DNA of 64,000 nucleotides from Anisodus tanguticus. Taxonomy: Eukaryota > Streptophyta > Magnoliopsida > Solanales > Solanaceae. The notes below the pieces were generated by a model. The model saw nothing but the letters and a program-made list of their open reading frames with translations. It was not told where the DNA came from and made no database searches. Shown in pieces: positions 32,904-45,951 of this stretch (position 1 is the stretch's first letter; the number at the start of each line of letters is the position of its first letter). The stretch covers positions 23,931,821-23,995,820 of the forward strand of contig CM067552.1 of NCBI GenBank assembly GCA_034509755.1. Reading direction: 5' to 3'. Both the position numbers and the translations under genes were made by a program.

Positions 32904-35030
32904 TATCACGTCCCAAACCGGAAGGGCACGACTGGCACCCGAGCCTTACTTGTCGAGCGCCAACATACATGACTTAACCTTATTCTTTAACATACAAACG
33001 GGTCGTCAGGCCACCATGATAGACAGAAAGACATATGAAAGCAATAAACAACTGACGATACTAACCTAACATGAATATACAATGATACGGGCCAACAAGG
33101 ACACCATGAAGTCCATACATCAAGACATAAGCCGACAAGGCCTACAGATTGTACATCAAACATATGCTGACAAGACTATACATAACATCTATACATCAGA
33201 CTCATGTCTACAAGCCTCTAAGAGTACATCATCATAATCATAAGGTTGGGATAGGGCCCCGCCATACCTATAAAGATATACATAATATCATACCGACTCC
33301 AAAGCAGCAACTCTAGAACAAAAGAAGTGCACGAACCATAGCTGAGCGAAGAACCTACTGGTGAGGTTGTTAGTCCATCTATCTGAACTTGCGGGCATGA
33401 CACACAGCGTCCCCCAACAAATAGGACATCAGTACAAAAGATATATTGAATATGTAAGGCAGTAAAAGCATAAGTAAGAGATTCAATATAAGAGAGATTG
33501 AAGAAGGATCAACATGTACTCGTAACTTGCCACTGTGGGCCATGATATGCAATACAATATATACGCGTATATAACACCTTCATAAATCATCAAGCCGCTC
33601 TTTGGGGCCATATCATATCGTATCAAGCCTCTCTTTGGGGTATATATAGCATATATAACTCTTTCATAAGAACCATATGCATAAGAGACATAGTATACTT
33701 CTTTGAACTTGTCAGAGTGACATAAGGTCATTACACCTCCGACTAATATTTTGAAGCTAACATATCAACATACCTTTCATTATGAGTCAATAAGAGAAGA
33801 TATACATGAATCAATAAACTTCTTCAATAGAATGAAATACATAGAAATTTATATCTTTCAAGAATATAGTCACTTTGGACGGACATTCATTTACATACAG
33901 GTCATGCCAAAAGAAGGAAGAGTTAGCCTTAACATACCTTTGTTGTTAACTAACCACACAACATCTGTTCATCCCGTTAGTACTTCAATCTATAACAAAT
34001 GATAAGGGAACATTTTTAAGCTTACGGAAGCTAGAATTCAACACAAATGAGCGACTAGCCCATATACGAAAATTTGGACATCACTTCCCCTTATTCTATT
34101 CACTTTCTTCAAATCAAACAACAAGACCAACATGTCCAAAATGTCAACAAACATATTACATCAATATCCAACCTTATATACATCATAATACATCACCAAA
34201 ATAGTCCACACCATCTCACTCAACAACCAAGTGCTAACTTACACTTTTCTATCCATACAACTAGCTAGAACTTGAATATACTTTAATAATGACAACCACA
34301 ACATACTCTGGCTATACCTACTAATTTTCATCCACAACACACAATAAAATAACCTCATAACAGTCCAACAATTGACACTAACATTACAATCTTCAAATTA
34401 CTAAAAGCACGTTTCCAACATCTCTTTTCTTTCAAAACATGAAACACAATCAGAAATACATATATATAAGTCTATTCTCATAATAATCAACCATTAATTA
34501 ACTTAGAAATAGCTTCATAAATATCCCACCATGCCACCACATCAGAAACATGATTTTTCTTTCAAAATTCACAAGCTCTATCTTTTACAACTTGGCTACA
34601 ACTCATAGAAGCTCAACCATAAGAAGGAGAATGAAAAATCACCTCAAAATACATAGAAAAGCCTTGTCTTTAGCTTACTTCACTTTGAAATAACCTTCAA
34701 ATTCACCATAAGAACAAGAAACAAGAACTAGCAATCACCTCGAAAGTTTCTACACTCAAATCTCTTTGTAACACTTGAATTCACTTAGGGTTTGGGGATG
34801 ATTTGATATAGAACTATTATGATATCTTACTTCTCTCTATATGATCTGAAAATTATGAGGAAGAAGAAGTGAATCATCCACCTTTAAGGGGTCCCTCTTG
34901 GCTGCCACCTCTTTTGCCTTTTTTCTTGAGAATTATTTGTGGCCTTTCCTTTTCACAAGTAGGTGACACACCTACGTGTCACCTACTTATTTACTTAATT
35001 GGTGTCACATGCAGGCCTTATTTATTTATT
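32904..35030 (-). repeat. Gypsy LTR of the TGTCACGACCC family, diverged and truncated
   Basis: Starts TATCACGTCCCAAACCGGAA and shares blocks with the solo LTR at 37,729-39,634: GGGCCCCGCCATACC at 33,254 against 37,984, and the GGGCATGA...CAGCGTCCC block at 33,390 against 38,126. It is the 5' LTR (minus sense) of the element whose PBS and gag lie to its left. It ends abruptly near 35,030, where plus-strand gypsy RT begins, so its far end is lost. Short frames inside (33,218-34,268) are not genes. Confidence 0.65.
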
Positions 35031-36123
35031 TTCCAAGATTTATTTGAGGTCATGGTACCATCAGATTGAAGATTAGAGCAGAGGATATTCCGAAGACGGC
35101 CTTCAGTACTCGTTATGGACACTCTAAGTTCTTGGTGATGTCATTTGGGCTTACCAATGCCCCCGCGACCTTCATGGATTTGATGAATGGTATTTTCAAG
35201 CCTTATTTAGATTCTTTTGTCATCGTCTTCATTGATGACATCTTGGTGTATTCTCGGAGTAAGGAAGACCATGAGAAGCATTTGAGAGTGGTTCTTGGGT
35301 TGTTGAAGGAAAAGAAGCTTTATGTTAAATTTTCAATGTGAGTTCTGGATCAGTTATGTGGAGTACCTGGGGCATGTAGTGTCGAATGAGGGTATCATGG
35401 TGTATCCTAAGAAGATTGAGGCAGTCAAAAATTGGGCTAGGCCTACTACAGTGAACAAGATTCGGTGTTTCGTGGGTTTTGCGAGCTTGTTTCACTGGTT
35501 CATGAAGGGTTTATCATCTATTGCTACCCATTTGACCCAGTTGACTTAGAAATATGTACCATTTCAATGGTTCGATGAGTGTAAGAGAGATTCAAAAAGA
35601 TCAAGCCATTGTTGACCTCAGCCCCGATTTTAGCCTTACTTATGAAAGGAAAGGATTTCACTGTGTATTGTGACGTTTCACGAATTGAATTGGGTTATGC
35701 ATTTATGCAGGAAGGCAGAGTGATAGCATATGCATCAAAGTAGTTGAAGTTGGATAAGAAGAACTACCCACTCATGATTTGGAGTTGGAAGCGGTAGTTT
35801 TTGCCTTAAAGATTTGGAGGCACTACTAGTATGGTGTTCATTATGAGGTATTCATTGATCACCACAGTCTTCAGCATGTGTTCAGTTAGCGGGATTTGAA
35901 TTTGATATAACGTAGATGGATGGAGTTGCTCAAGGATTATGACATGACTATTCTTTACCATCCAGGCATGGCTAATATGGTAGCAGATGCCTTGAGCCGA
36001 AAGGCAGTGAATATGGGGAGCTTAGTGCGATTGATTGTTGTCGAGTGTCCTTTAGCATTAGTTGTTCAATCTTTGTCCAACAACTTTGTGAGACTTGATA
36101 TTTCAAAACCGGTAGAATTTTAG
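35031..36123 (+). pseudogene. Chromovirus-like gypsy RT and RNase H, broken
   Basis: Begins mid-RT at KIYLRSWYHQ. The frame 35,066-35,341 continues EDIPKTAFSTRYGHSKFLVM, SFGLTNAPATFMDLMN and the catalytic FVIVFIDDILVYSR, so the FIDD aspartates are present. The next frame (35,322-35,549) gives EYLGHVVSNEGIMVYPKKIE. RNase H follows with stops (35,640-35,900) and ends ILYHPGMANMVADALSRKAV (35,920-36,123). One-base frameshifts lie at about 35,062 and 35,340, with in-frame stops at 35,549 and later. The RT N-terminus, protease and gag are lost at the junction with the LTR. Confidence 0.88.
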
Positions 36124-37596
36124 CTTGTATCAAGGCGAGGTCATTTCTTTTGGAGCAAATTAAGGTCCAGCAGTTTGATGATGTAAAGTTGTGTAAGATT
36201 AGAGATAAGGTTTTATGAGGGAAAGCTAAGGCATCTATGCTTGATAGTGAGGGAGTCTTGATGATTAAGCGTAGAGTTTGTGTTCCTTGTATTGGAGGGT
36301 TGACCAAATTAATCATGGAAGAGGCTCACAGCTCTAGGTATTCTATCCATATGGATGTATCATAGGATAAAGAAATACATTGTAGAGTTTGTGTCTCAGT
36401 GTTTGAATTGCCAGAAAGTTAAGTATGACCACCAGAGACCGGGTGGCATGACTCAAACGATGGTCATCCCGAGTGGAAATGGGAGAGAATAGCCATGGAC
36501 TTCATAGTTGGGCTACCTAAGACTTTGGGCAAGTTTGATTCCATTTGGGTTATTGTGGATACGTTGACCAAGTCCACGCACTTCACTTCGGTTAAGACGA
36601 CCTACAATTCTGAGAAGTTAGTAAGGATTTATATTAGAGAGATTGTTCAGTTGCATGGGGTGCCGACTTCTATCATTTAAGACCGGGGCACTCAGTTCAC
36701 TTCTCATTTTTGGAGGACTTTTCAAAAGGAGTTAGGTACTTGTTTAGATCTTAGCACAACATTTTCCCCTCCGATGGATGGTCAGTCCGAACGGACCATT
36801 CAGGTTTTGGAGGATATGTTACGGGCTTGTGTGTTTCATTTTGGTGGTCACTAGGACCAATTCTTACCTTTGGCAGAGTTTGCTTACAACAATAGTTATC
36901 ACTCTAGCATTGAGATGACGCCATTTGAGGCACTATATGGTAGGAGATGTCATTTCCTAATTGGTTGGTTTGATGCATTCGAGGTGAGGCCATGCGGTAC
37001 ATATCTATTGAGAGACTCCTTGGAAAAGGTGAAATTGATTCAGGACAAACTCCTAGAGGCTCAGAGTAGACAAAAGGAGTACGTGGGTCGGAAGGTTCGT
37101 CATATGGAGTTCATGGTTGGTGATTGGATTCTACTAAATGTCTCACTTGTGAAAGGCGCGTTGAGGTTTGGGAAGAAGGAAAAGTTTAGTCTAAGGTATA
37201 TTAGGCCATTTGAGATTTTTTTTTAGAGTTGGTGAAGTGGCATATGAGTTGGCTTTGTCATCGGGTCATTCAAGTGTTCATCAGGTATTTAATGTTTCCA
37301 TGTCTAAGAAGTACCATATTGATGGGTATCATTCAATTGGACTCAGTGTTATTTGATAAGAATATAGAATTCGAAGAAGAGCATGTGGCCATTTTGGATA
37401 GGTAGGTTAGGAAGTTGAGGTCAAAGTAGATTATTTCTATGAAGGTGCAATGGAATCACCATCTGGTTAAGGAGACTACTTAGGAGACCGCGGCGGATAT
37501 GCGAATTAGATTGCATCAGCCCTTTATTGATTCTGGTATGCTTTCCCTTTCGTCTCTTTCCATTTGAGGATGAACGTTTGTTTAATTAGTATCTAA
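36124..37596 (+). pseudogene. Chromovirus-like gypsy integrase and chromodomain-like tail, broken
   Basis: The zinc-finger part is decayed (CLNCQKVKYDHQRPGG near 36,400). The core is MDFIVGLPKTLGKFDSIWVI (36,495) then VPTSII, a stop, and DRGTQFTSHFWRTFQKELGT. It continues at 36,870 with EFAYNNSYHSSIEMTPFEAL and YGRRC. The first two catalytic aspartates of the D,D,E core are visible (MDF, DRGTQF); the glutamate position reads GQSERTIQ. The tail around 37,380-37,530 (VAILDR.VRKLRSK, then KVQWNHHLVKET) resembles the chromodomain-type end of Tekay/Del chromoviruses. At least six stops. Confidence 0.85.
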
Positions 37597-37728
37597 TGTA
37601 ATGACACATTCGGTCGATTTTGTCTTAACACTCTTTCTTGATAAAATTACCCTTCCCATAGACTCTTTTTTAGGTTTTTGACTCATGAGGATGGGTAGCA
37701 CAGTTTCTGAGGTGAGTTAGATAGGTTT
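37597..37728 (+). repeat. Gypsy 3' LTR, first part
   Basis: Starts TGTAATGACACATTCGGTCG directly after the pol tail. It is interrupted at 37,728 by the solo LTR and resumes at 39,635. Confidence 0.65.
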
Positions 37729-39634
37729 TGTCACGACCCAAACCGGAGGGCCGTGACGGGCACCCGGATCCCACCCTACGGGTATTGCTAATCGTACATT
37801 TACCACCTAATCATTATTAATTACGGACTAAGCCGAAAGAAAACTACGTGAAATCTTTGTCCAGAAAACCAACATATGTATATAAGTACCCACACCAAGG
37901 CCGACAAGGCCATACAAGACCACTCTCCATAGGACACCTATCTATAAACCTCTAAGAGTAGCAATATGAAAGGTCGGGACAGGGCCCCGCCATACCCATA
38001 TATGCAAGTAAAAATGTACCATACAGAAATTAGGCCAACACTCCGAACAAGGAGAGTGCTCCAAAAATCCGCTGGATCTGAAATCAACTAACGTGAACCG
38101 TCACCCTGCCTATATGAACCTACGGGCATGAAACGCAGCGTCCCGCGATAAAAGGGACGTCAGTACAATCGATGTACTGAGTATGTCAGGCATGAATAAT
38201 AGCATAACAGGTATATAACAATAAACTGAAACAGGAACAACCGACCAACAATAATTATCTCTGAGGGTCCTAATACATATGCCTAAATGTCATGCACAAT
38301 GCGGTATACATATACATTGGCCTCATTAGTGTCTTCCTTAACATAACAGCCTCTGTGGGCATCATACCATATAATGGTTAATGAATGTATGTATGATGCA
38401 AATGCGGTATACATATATATTGGCCACACATGGGCTCTTCCTGTCCATAACCGCCTCTGTGGGCATTAGGTTAAATCAGCCACATATGGGCATCACATCA
38501 TTTTTGGCCTCATAGGACTCTTTCTTTACGTGATAGTCTGTACCAGCTGCAGGTGGTGTGCTTATATAATGCCTTTCCTTTCCCCATATCCCCTACATAT
38601 ATATAATACTTACCATATAGTAGTATGCATAGCACAAATGGGTCAAGGATAATATATAATATGATGCAAATGAAAATGTATGAATGACAATAAAACATTT
38701 TCTGAATTTGTTGGTTGATAATAATAATATCCTTGCCCCGTAAGCTAACACTGTGAATATCAACATATTTTCCGTATGTCTCAATAAGGACTGAGGAACA
38801 TATTTAGACATGTTTTTAGCATAGGAATCAATAATAAGAATATTCTTAACTACTAGGAGTAGAATAAATTATGGAACAATATCACGGTTATATTTTATTA
38901 CATGGAACATACCAAAAGAAAGAAATAATTTGCCTTAACATACCTCGATTAATAACGGAACCAGTCCCTTTTAATGATGCTTGTTGGACGTTACTCTTGA
39001 AAATAATATTGCAGGACTTTTGCTCTAATCAACAATTAAGAAGGAATTACATGGATAGGGGTGTTCTATTATTACTACTTCGTGGGTTTTCAATTCAAAA
39101 GTAACATTGGTGGTTTCTTTTTTCACTATAAAGAAAAGGGGTTCTCTAATGTACTGAAATGGTTATTAATGCACTGAATTCCTTATAAGTGCCCTTTTAA
39201 AGATTCTCATGATTATGTCTCCCCCCAAGCCTCCCTTGGCGGTGGAGTCCCTCATTTCATGCCACATTACACCAACATGCACGGTCACTTAATCCTCCGC
39301 ATAATTTATCAATCACACACATAATTAATTTTGTGATCCTAATTCACTTAAATCTTAATAACTTATAAGACCATATACTCAATGTCATAATTTGTGATAT
39401 GACACTAGTCCATAACCTCTTTATGCACGTACCAAATTTATTTTCTACTTCCGTCGTCACACTTGTTACGTTCAAAATTATTTCAGAATTTAATCCTTCT
39501 ATATACTAATCTCTTTATTAGCATAAATAAATATAACATAAATTTTTCCAACTCTCGGGTCTATCTACACATGCCTAGCGACTTTATAAATGCTTAGCGA
39601 TTTAAACCATAACCCAAAAGTACGGGGTGTTACA
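37729..39634 (-). mobile_element. Solo LTR (TGTCACGACCC family), 1,906 bp
   Basis: TG...CA ends (TGTCACGACCCAAACCGGAG to ACGGGGTGTTACA), flanked on both sides by the 5-bp duplication GGTTT (37,724-37,728 and 39,635-39,639). No internal region is present, so this is a solo LTR left by recombination between two LTRs. Orientation is inferred from the related LTR/PBS arrangement at 32,887-32,904, where the TGTCACG end faces the PBS on the minus strand. It lies inside the 3' LTR of the plus-strand gypsy element. Confidence 0.88.
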
Positions 39635-41555
39635 GGTTTCGGGAAGAAAAATCTATGTTTGGAGTTTTTGAATGAAAATGTTGACTCAAAGTTGACTTTT
39701 GGGTGAACGGGTTTATTTATGAGTTTTGTCGCTTTCGGTTGGTTTGGAACATCATTTATGACTTATTCGAGTCTTTGATTCGCTTCCTGAGGCATTCGGG
39801 TATATTTTTAGTCTTTATTTGCTAATTTGTGATGTTCATGGAATTTTGTAGAAAAATGAATCTTACCATTGTAGAATGAGTATTCCGAGTGCGCGAGCAA
39901 GTTTGTAGCATCATTTACACTTGGGTAGCATATTTGGTTTGTGTCCGAGAGGTCTTGGATGAATTTCAGGGCTTAGATGGTGATTTCATAGTTATGCTAC
40001 TACTGCCATTGCTTGTGTAATTGCACCAGTAGTATTAGGCCGCTTCTGCTGAAGTTGGTTTGTAGATGCTAGCTCTAGTGAGTTTGGGAGAAATCGCTTA
40101 TGCGGTATTTTGAGCGCAAGGCTGCTTCTGCGGCCCTTGTCCCTCCTATGCAAACTTGGTGGATTAAGTGGAACCACTTCTGCGGTCATTCTTTCATAGA
40201 AGCGAGGTCGCTCCTGCTATGAGACTCTGCAGAAGCAGAGACGCTATTCTGAAATCATTAAAATACCCAAGTTCTAAAAACACTATTCATTTCTCATTCC
40301 ACTCAAGTCTAAGCTCGGTTTTGAGAGATTCCAAAGGGTTTCCAATCATTTCACTATTGGGGTAAGATTCTCACCTTATTTCCATTATTTAGCCATGATT
40401 CCCTTATTAAATTTATGGTTGTGTCATGATTTGGGGGTGGAAGACCTAGGGTTTATATTCTAGGTTAAAAGAGTAAAAATGATGAAATTGGATGCCAGTT
40501 TTTAGTCTTTAATGATTGATATTTTAGATTTAGGGTTGTTAATGATTGGGGAGTCTATTTCTAAGCTTGAATTTCTAATTAATTTCCATGATTCCTAAGT
40601 GAAATTCTAGGGTTATTCTAAATTGGGGTTTTTTGATATTTTAGGCAATTGAAGACCTAAATATGACTAGTTTCTTAAATAGCTTTCGTATATGACTATT
40701 AGACCGTGAGTAGTGTATTTCCATATTAAAGTTTCGATTTTACCATTGTGGGCCTGGGTCTCTTTGGGGGTCGGGTATTTGGATTTTCTTATCCTTATGG
40801 TTGTATTTAGAATTATGTGTCAACATAGAATCTATGATATTAGACTACGACCGTTCGGAGGCGCTACAAAAAGTCAAGGCCTTGGCATGGGACTGAGTTT
40901 GTGGTACCTGCTTGGCCATGAGGTAGGCTACAATTTACTCTTTTTAAACTCCAATTGATGCATGTAATATTTAAAATTATTGAGGGGTATTGAGCCTGAT
41001 GAGGGTCCTACCTTAGTGACTATGATGAGTACGCGGGTGGGTATCGGTGTATTGTGTTGGGGTGATCAAACTTAGGTAGGTTCTGTCAGCTGTTATGTGG
41101 GCTTATCTCCATATTTTCTCTACTTGTGATTGTTGTTTGGATTTACTAATCACTCTATGCCCCTGAATATGGAAAGACTGATTATCTAGAACTGTGTTTT
41201 ATTGATGATATTGAAGTACGTCTTACCATATCTTAGTCCGATGAGACCGGGAAACAAAGGTAAATGATATTGTTCTGAGATGATTTGTATACTGAGATGA
41301 TGTGATATGATATGGCTCGATAAATAAGTCATTGATTGATGCTCTACCAGTTCTATGGATCATTCCGGTTGGTTCTGAGCGGTATATGGACTCGTGGAGT
41401 CCCCCATGGGATATAGCTATGTGGCGATGCACAATAGCATGTGTATACCAAGTTGTTGAGAGGTACCTTGCATACATACATATCATACATTTACATTCAT
41501 GCTAATTTTGTAAATTGTGCCTGCTGGAAACTTCTATGTTATGAGATGACTTATG
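39635..41555 (+). repeat. Gypsy 3' LTR, remainder
   Basis: Continues the LTR after the solo insertion: GTTGACTCAAAGTTGACTTT, then a region with repeated CTTCTGCGG-type phrases (40,030-40,250), then GTATATGGACTCGTGGAGTC (41,380), shared with 30,800. It is cut near 41,555 by another LTR-like sequence. Short frames within are non-genic. Confidence 0.6.
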
Positions 41556-42001
41556 TTATTACACCCCGTAATTTCACCCATCGAATATACCTTAAGTTAG
41601 GGAGCCAACAAAGGAAGAGGGTTCGTTTGAGAAGATTAAGGAAGGATCGAGTTGAAGCCTAAAGGAGTCGTAAGAGTTTAAGAGCTGCTAAGCCTTTCGT
41701 CCTTACATTGAGTGCATTGTGTCAAGCCAATATTATATGAAAGGAGTTATGATGCCAATAAAATGATAAGGAAGGCCTCAGGCCAAGGTTGGAAGTATAG
41801 CTAAGAAACTCCGAGTTGTACCCATCGTATCGTGCGTACTAAGAGCATGGTTAATCGATTTGTATTACAACGACCCGAGCTCCATTACAAGGGTTATTTA
41901 CGGCATAAATAGATGTTAAGAAGGTCTATGAATGGTTATAAGTCATTGGGATCGAAGGAATCATATCTTGACAAAGATAGAAAGATACGTTAAACGTTTC
42001 G
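41556..42001. repeat. Fragment of another gypsy-type LTR
   Basis: Begins TTACACCCCGTAATTTCACC, the usual opening of another plant gypsy LTR family, then degenerate non-coding DNA up to the Athila insertion. No partner LTR is seen. The last five bases TTTCG are the Athila target site. Confidence 0.45.
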
Positions 42002-43411
42002 TGTTGCTCCCAAACGCACATGCAAGTATATGTGGTCGCCAAGTAATATAGAGACTTGTAAAATTCGGATGTCGAACCAACAGAGACTTATGATTGACGA
42101 TTGTAAAGCTTTCACTATCACTACTAATTATGCAAGTATGAAAGAGGATGCTTGTTTTGTTTATAACTAATGCATAAAAGTAAATAAGTAACTAGTTTAT
42201 GCTAACAGTTTGCTAGAACGTTTGTAAGACTTGAATTTATCACAGTGAGTTAAGTATTCCAGGGTTGTGGTTGGTTCACCAATCCTATTGCGTCGTTTAA
42301 GTAACTAACCTTAGAAAAATATTTCACGATTTCTAATTAACTGGATTATTAATCGTACAACATTCTCCCGAACTACTACACGCCGATTCAGAATAGTTCG
42401 CCTCCTATATTCCTATGGAATTGACCTGTTAAGAATGCAATTCATCCACGGGATCTAATTGAATGCGGTGTCTTAGTATATTCCTATCCTAGCCACTAAT
42501 CCTAGCCCTACTTTATGGATAATCATATCACACTCTCTTTACGTCTTCTCTGATCTAATAATGTCTTTCCCAAGAATGATATTAAATAGTAAATAGAACT
42601 CAATTGTTGTGTAGGCAATCAAGCAATTAAGAACAAAAGCAAGGAAACAATTGTATATGAATAAACTACTAAGGTTTAAATACTTATAAAATGTCAACAA
42701 TCATGGCTACACCACAACCCCAGAATTTAAAGAGTTTAGCTACTCATATTCGGGTTACAAAATCTAGAATTCATGTTCAATCTATGATAAGATGAAATGA
42801 ATCAAGAAAATGAATAAAGCCTACGAAGAATTAGCTTTGCTCATGCCTCCTTTGTGATAAACGTCTAAACCTTTCAGAAAATGATTTAGGGTTGTATTTA
42901 TACTATATCCAAACAATACCGTACCAAATTATCCTTAAACTAAAAATCATGTCACTTTGTGCTGGCGTAGTGCAGGGCATATGGAACTAGGTGCCCCACG
43001 CCAGGCAAAACATCTAGTGACTTCAAACTTGTCCACGTCTTTTCCGTCCATAATAGGCGCAGCGCAGGCCTCGTGGAATCGGGGGCGCCGCGCCAGGCAT
43101 CTCTCATAGGCGTCATCTACATTTTCATACTTCTTCGCACGTACACTTGGCTTTTGAGCCTGAATTCATCTTTCTTTTTATTTTGGGACTTCTACTCATA
43201 TCAAAGTGCTCCAACCTTTGTCTCTCGCGCTTTCTACTCCAAAACCGAAGTGTCGTCACATGTCAAGCACCTAATTTCCACAAAAACTCACAAATTAAGC
43301 CAAAATGCAAGGATCAATAATAGTTAGGTGTATGTAGTGTAATTTGTCTCATAATAAGATACAATTATGGGAAAAATACGGCGGATAGGTGTATAAATAC
43401 ACCTAACATCA
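42002..43411 (-). repeat. Athila 3' LTR (left), 1,410 bp
   Basis: Full-length LTR. On the minus strand it holds a TATA box ATAGTATAAATACAACCC (about 42,890-42,907) and two GC-rich boxes (42,963-43,010 and 43,050-43,098) in AT-rich DNA. The inner end carries the palindrome-like GGTGTATAAATACACC (43,388-43,403). The frame at 43,073-43,327 lies inside the LTR and is not a gene. Confidence 0.88.
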
Positions 43412-43423
43412 CCACCCCACACT
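43412..43423 (-). other. Athila polypurine tract
   Basis: Minus-strand AGTGTGGGGTGGT abuts the 3' LTR boundary. Purine-rich with a single G run, as expected. Confidence 0.65.
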
Positions 43424-44358
43424 TGAACCCTTGTTCGTCCTTGAACAAGCACTTGAATACACCCGAACCTACGGAAAGCACGCCAAAATATGCCAATTCA
43501 AACAGGTCTACTCAGGTTAAGGTCACTACAGCTATTTAAATATTTACAAGCAAATTTTCAAAAATCATGTGCATCATATCAACTTCACGTACAATAACAA
43601 CTTCTTCAAACAACCTAGCCTTTAAGATTGACTCATCAATACATACATTGGCCAAAAACAAATATGTCACTAAGTAAAGAAATCAACCACTTCACCTATC
43701 TCTTACCAAATATGTGCCCTCACCACTAGAACGAGATGTCCCATAATTTTTCAATGTAATCAAAACACACATGGGTATATATATATTTAAAGAAAGATCA
43801 CTCACTCTCACAAAGAAATCCACATGCTCATACCACAAGCTTACCCTTAGTACCATACTCTATTAGCATAGTTGCACCGAGTTTAGGATCAAATATGTCT
43901 TTAAGGGTTGTAATGTCAGCTAAGGGATGGGTAGGAAATTTTTTGGATAATAGTGACTAACCTCCCTAAGCACTTTTAAGACACTCGCTTTCAATTGCGC
44001 GCTTTCCATTGTTTCACCATTCATTTTCACCTTTGTTTCCCTTATTCCCCCCTCTTCGTTAAGCATTATTCTACACTTCTCGTACATCGCTAGCAATGAG
44101 CTATTATATATATTTTTGTTCATATTTCTTCCTTTCAACTGTGAAGATCTTTCTATTTTCTAGGTCCTTATTACAACATACAATTGGTTATTCTTTTGAT
44201 CATAAATGCACCCTTAACAAATTTTTCTTTTTAGTTTCAACTTTAACTCTCCTTATCTCAACATTTTCACTTCACTTCTAAGCACTCAATCTCTCAAGTG
44301 CTTTTGGAGTTTGGGATCAAGTTTCAAAGGTTATACCAATGAAAGGAGTATGCTAAAG
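43424..44358 (-). other. Athila 3' untranslated region (outer part)
   Basis: About 0.9 kb without recognisable domains. A 72-codon minus frame (43,920-44,138) is Lys/Met-rich and unsupported. The sequence continues at 55,865, on the far side of the nested element. Confidence 0.6.
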
Positions 44359-45951
44359 TGATGTAAGTAAAGAGGGGTGTAAGTGGGCAAGTGGGTCAGA
44401 GTTTGGTCATAATCGGGTCGACCCGAAAATGGGACACAAAGTAGGGTTCTCAGGTGGGGTGTTTCTGTCGGCAATGGGGTGTTTGGTGGTTGTTTCGGGT
44501 AATTTTAGAGAGAGTTGGGTTTATGCATTTTATGGGGTTATTGTAGACATGTTGAAGGTTGTTCAGGTTATCGGGCTTTGTTAGTTTAGTGTTGGAGGAT
44601 GTCGGAAGTTTACTGAAACAGTGAGGTCTCGGTAAGGGTTGTCTTATGGACTGTTTATGGTTGTCAGGTTTGGACTTGAAGTTGTGGGTGGTTACGGTCA
44701 GTGTCCTTTAGTGGGGATGTTTGGGACGTGTTGTTGGATGTGTTGATGGAAAGAATGAAGTGGTTTGGTCAAGGAATGAACACGGGTTGCCAGGTGCAAA
44801 CTCGAGTACAAACCAAGCGATGGACGTCGATATAACAAGAATAGAGACACGAGGGTTTTAATGCTCAAGTAGACACCAAGATGAGTTTTGCCAATTGGAA
44901 AATGACTAGACCGAGGTTTCTAAGTACAAGATCGAGTACTAACCAAGTGAGGGTGGCTGGTAACCTTATGATAGACCCTAGGCTTGGGTTTGGTTGGATC
45001 ACACAAGTTCCAACATCCACTTGCACCAAGGGGGTTCCTTAAGCTTGGGTTTGATTAGATCACACAAGTTCTAACCAAGACTTACACCAAAGGGACCTTA
45101 GCTTGGCTTTAACTAGGTCACACAAGTCCTAGCTTCAACTTACACTAAGGGGTTGGTTCACACAAGAACTAAAGGCCCACACAAGGACCAACTAAGGTAG
45201 ACAACACACAAGTTGAATAACTTAGCAATTGAGTAAAACTCAAGTTTTTCTATTCATCAACTCTTGACCGAAATTTACAATGTCCTAAGGGTCCTATTAA
45301 TAGTGATACATGGAGCTTTCTAGAAGACAAACTAAAGAACACAAACTCTAACTACTTTCGGCTAGGATAGGAAAGGTGCATTCTCGGCCAATGGGGACAA
45401 GTGGGAAAGGATTAGGGTTTATTTGGAAGATCCATTCTTTGTACATGCTTGGATGAATTATTCGGTCAACTCTTAATCTTCCCCTTGGTCGATTTTGATG
45501 TCTTCAAGTAGCCAAATTCATGAACTAGTTAGTTCATGAATTGAATTTTAGGATGCCTTATCTTCTAGATCATTTTTGTCCTTGCCACCTTGTACTTAAC
45601 ATCTCAGCATAATCATCTCTTTGGAAGACTTCGTGGCCTAATCACCTTATTACATGGCCTAGTCATCCTTCCTTATTACCTGACTTATTAATTATGTCCT
45701 AATAAGAACTAAAAGCTAAGCTAATAATTAAAGACAAGCTAAAGGAAATAAGATGGTCTCGGCCAAGACCAACAAGAAGACAAAAAATAAATGACTTCTT
45801 CTTAAAATCTTTAAGTCCAATCTTCAATCCCACTCTATATTCCATGACATTTAAGCATATTATCATAGGATGATCAACCATCTTTGGAACTCCGATCTTA
45901 TCACCTCGAGGATCAAATTGGAACCTTGAGCTCACGGGGATTTTTACATCA
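44359..45951 (-). repeat. E1 LTR A (3' LTR)
   Basis: Paired with LTR B. Contains three 57-61 bp tandem units starting GCTTGGGTTT or GCTTGGCTTT at 44,982, 45,043 and 45,101. It lacks a roughly 120-bp block that B has at 49,425-49,545. The adjoining purine tract (minus strand, GAAGAAGGGGAGTA at 45,952-45,965) marks it as the 3' LTR. Confidence 0.85.

Noticed and set aside
33218..34268. Short frames in the 32.9-35.0 kb LTR as host genes
   Set aside because: The region aligns with the solo LTR at 37.7-39.6 kb, so these are chance frames in LTR DNA.
40713..41662. Short frames in 40.7-41.7 kb as genes
   Set aside because: Located in the 3' LTR remainder and the next LTR fragment; no conserved motifs and no start context.
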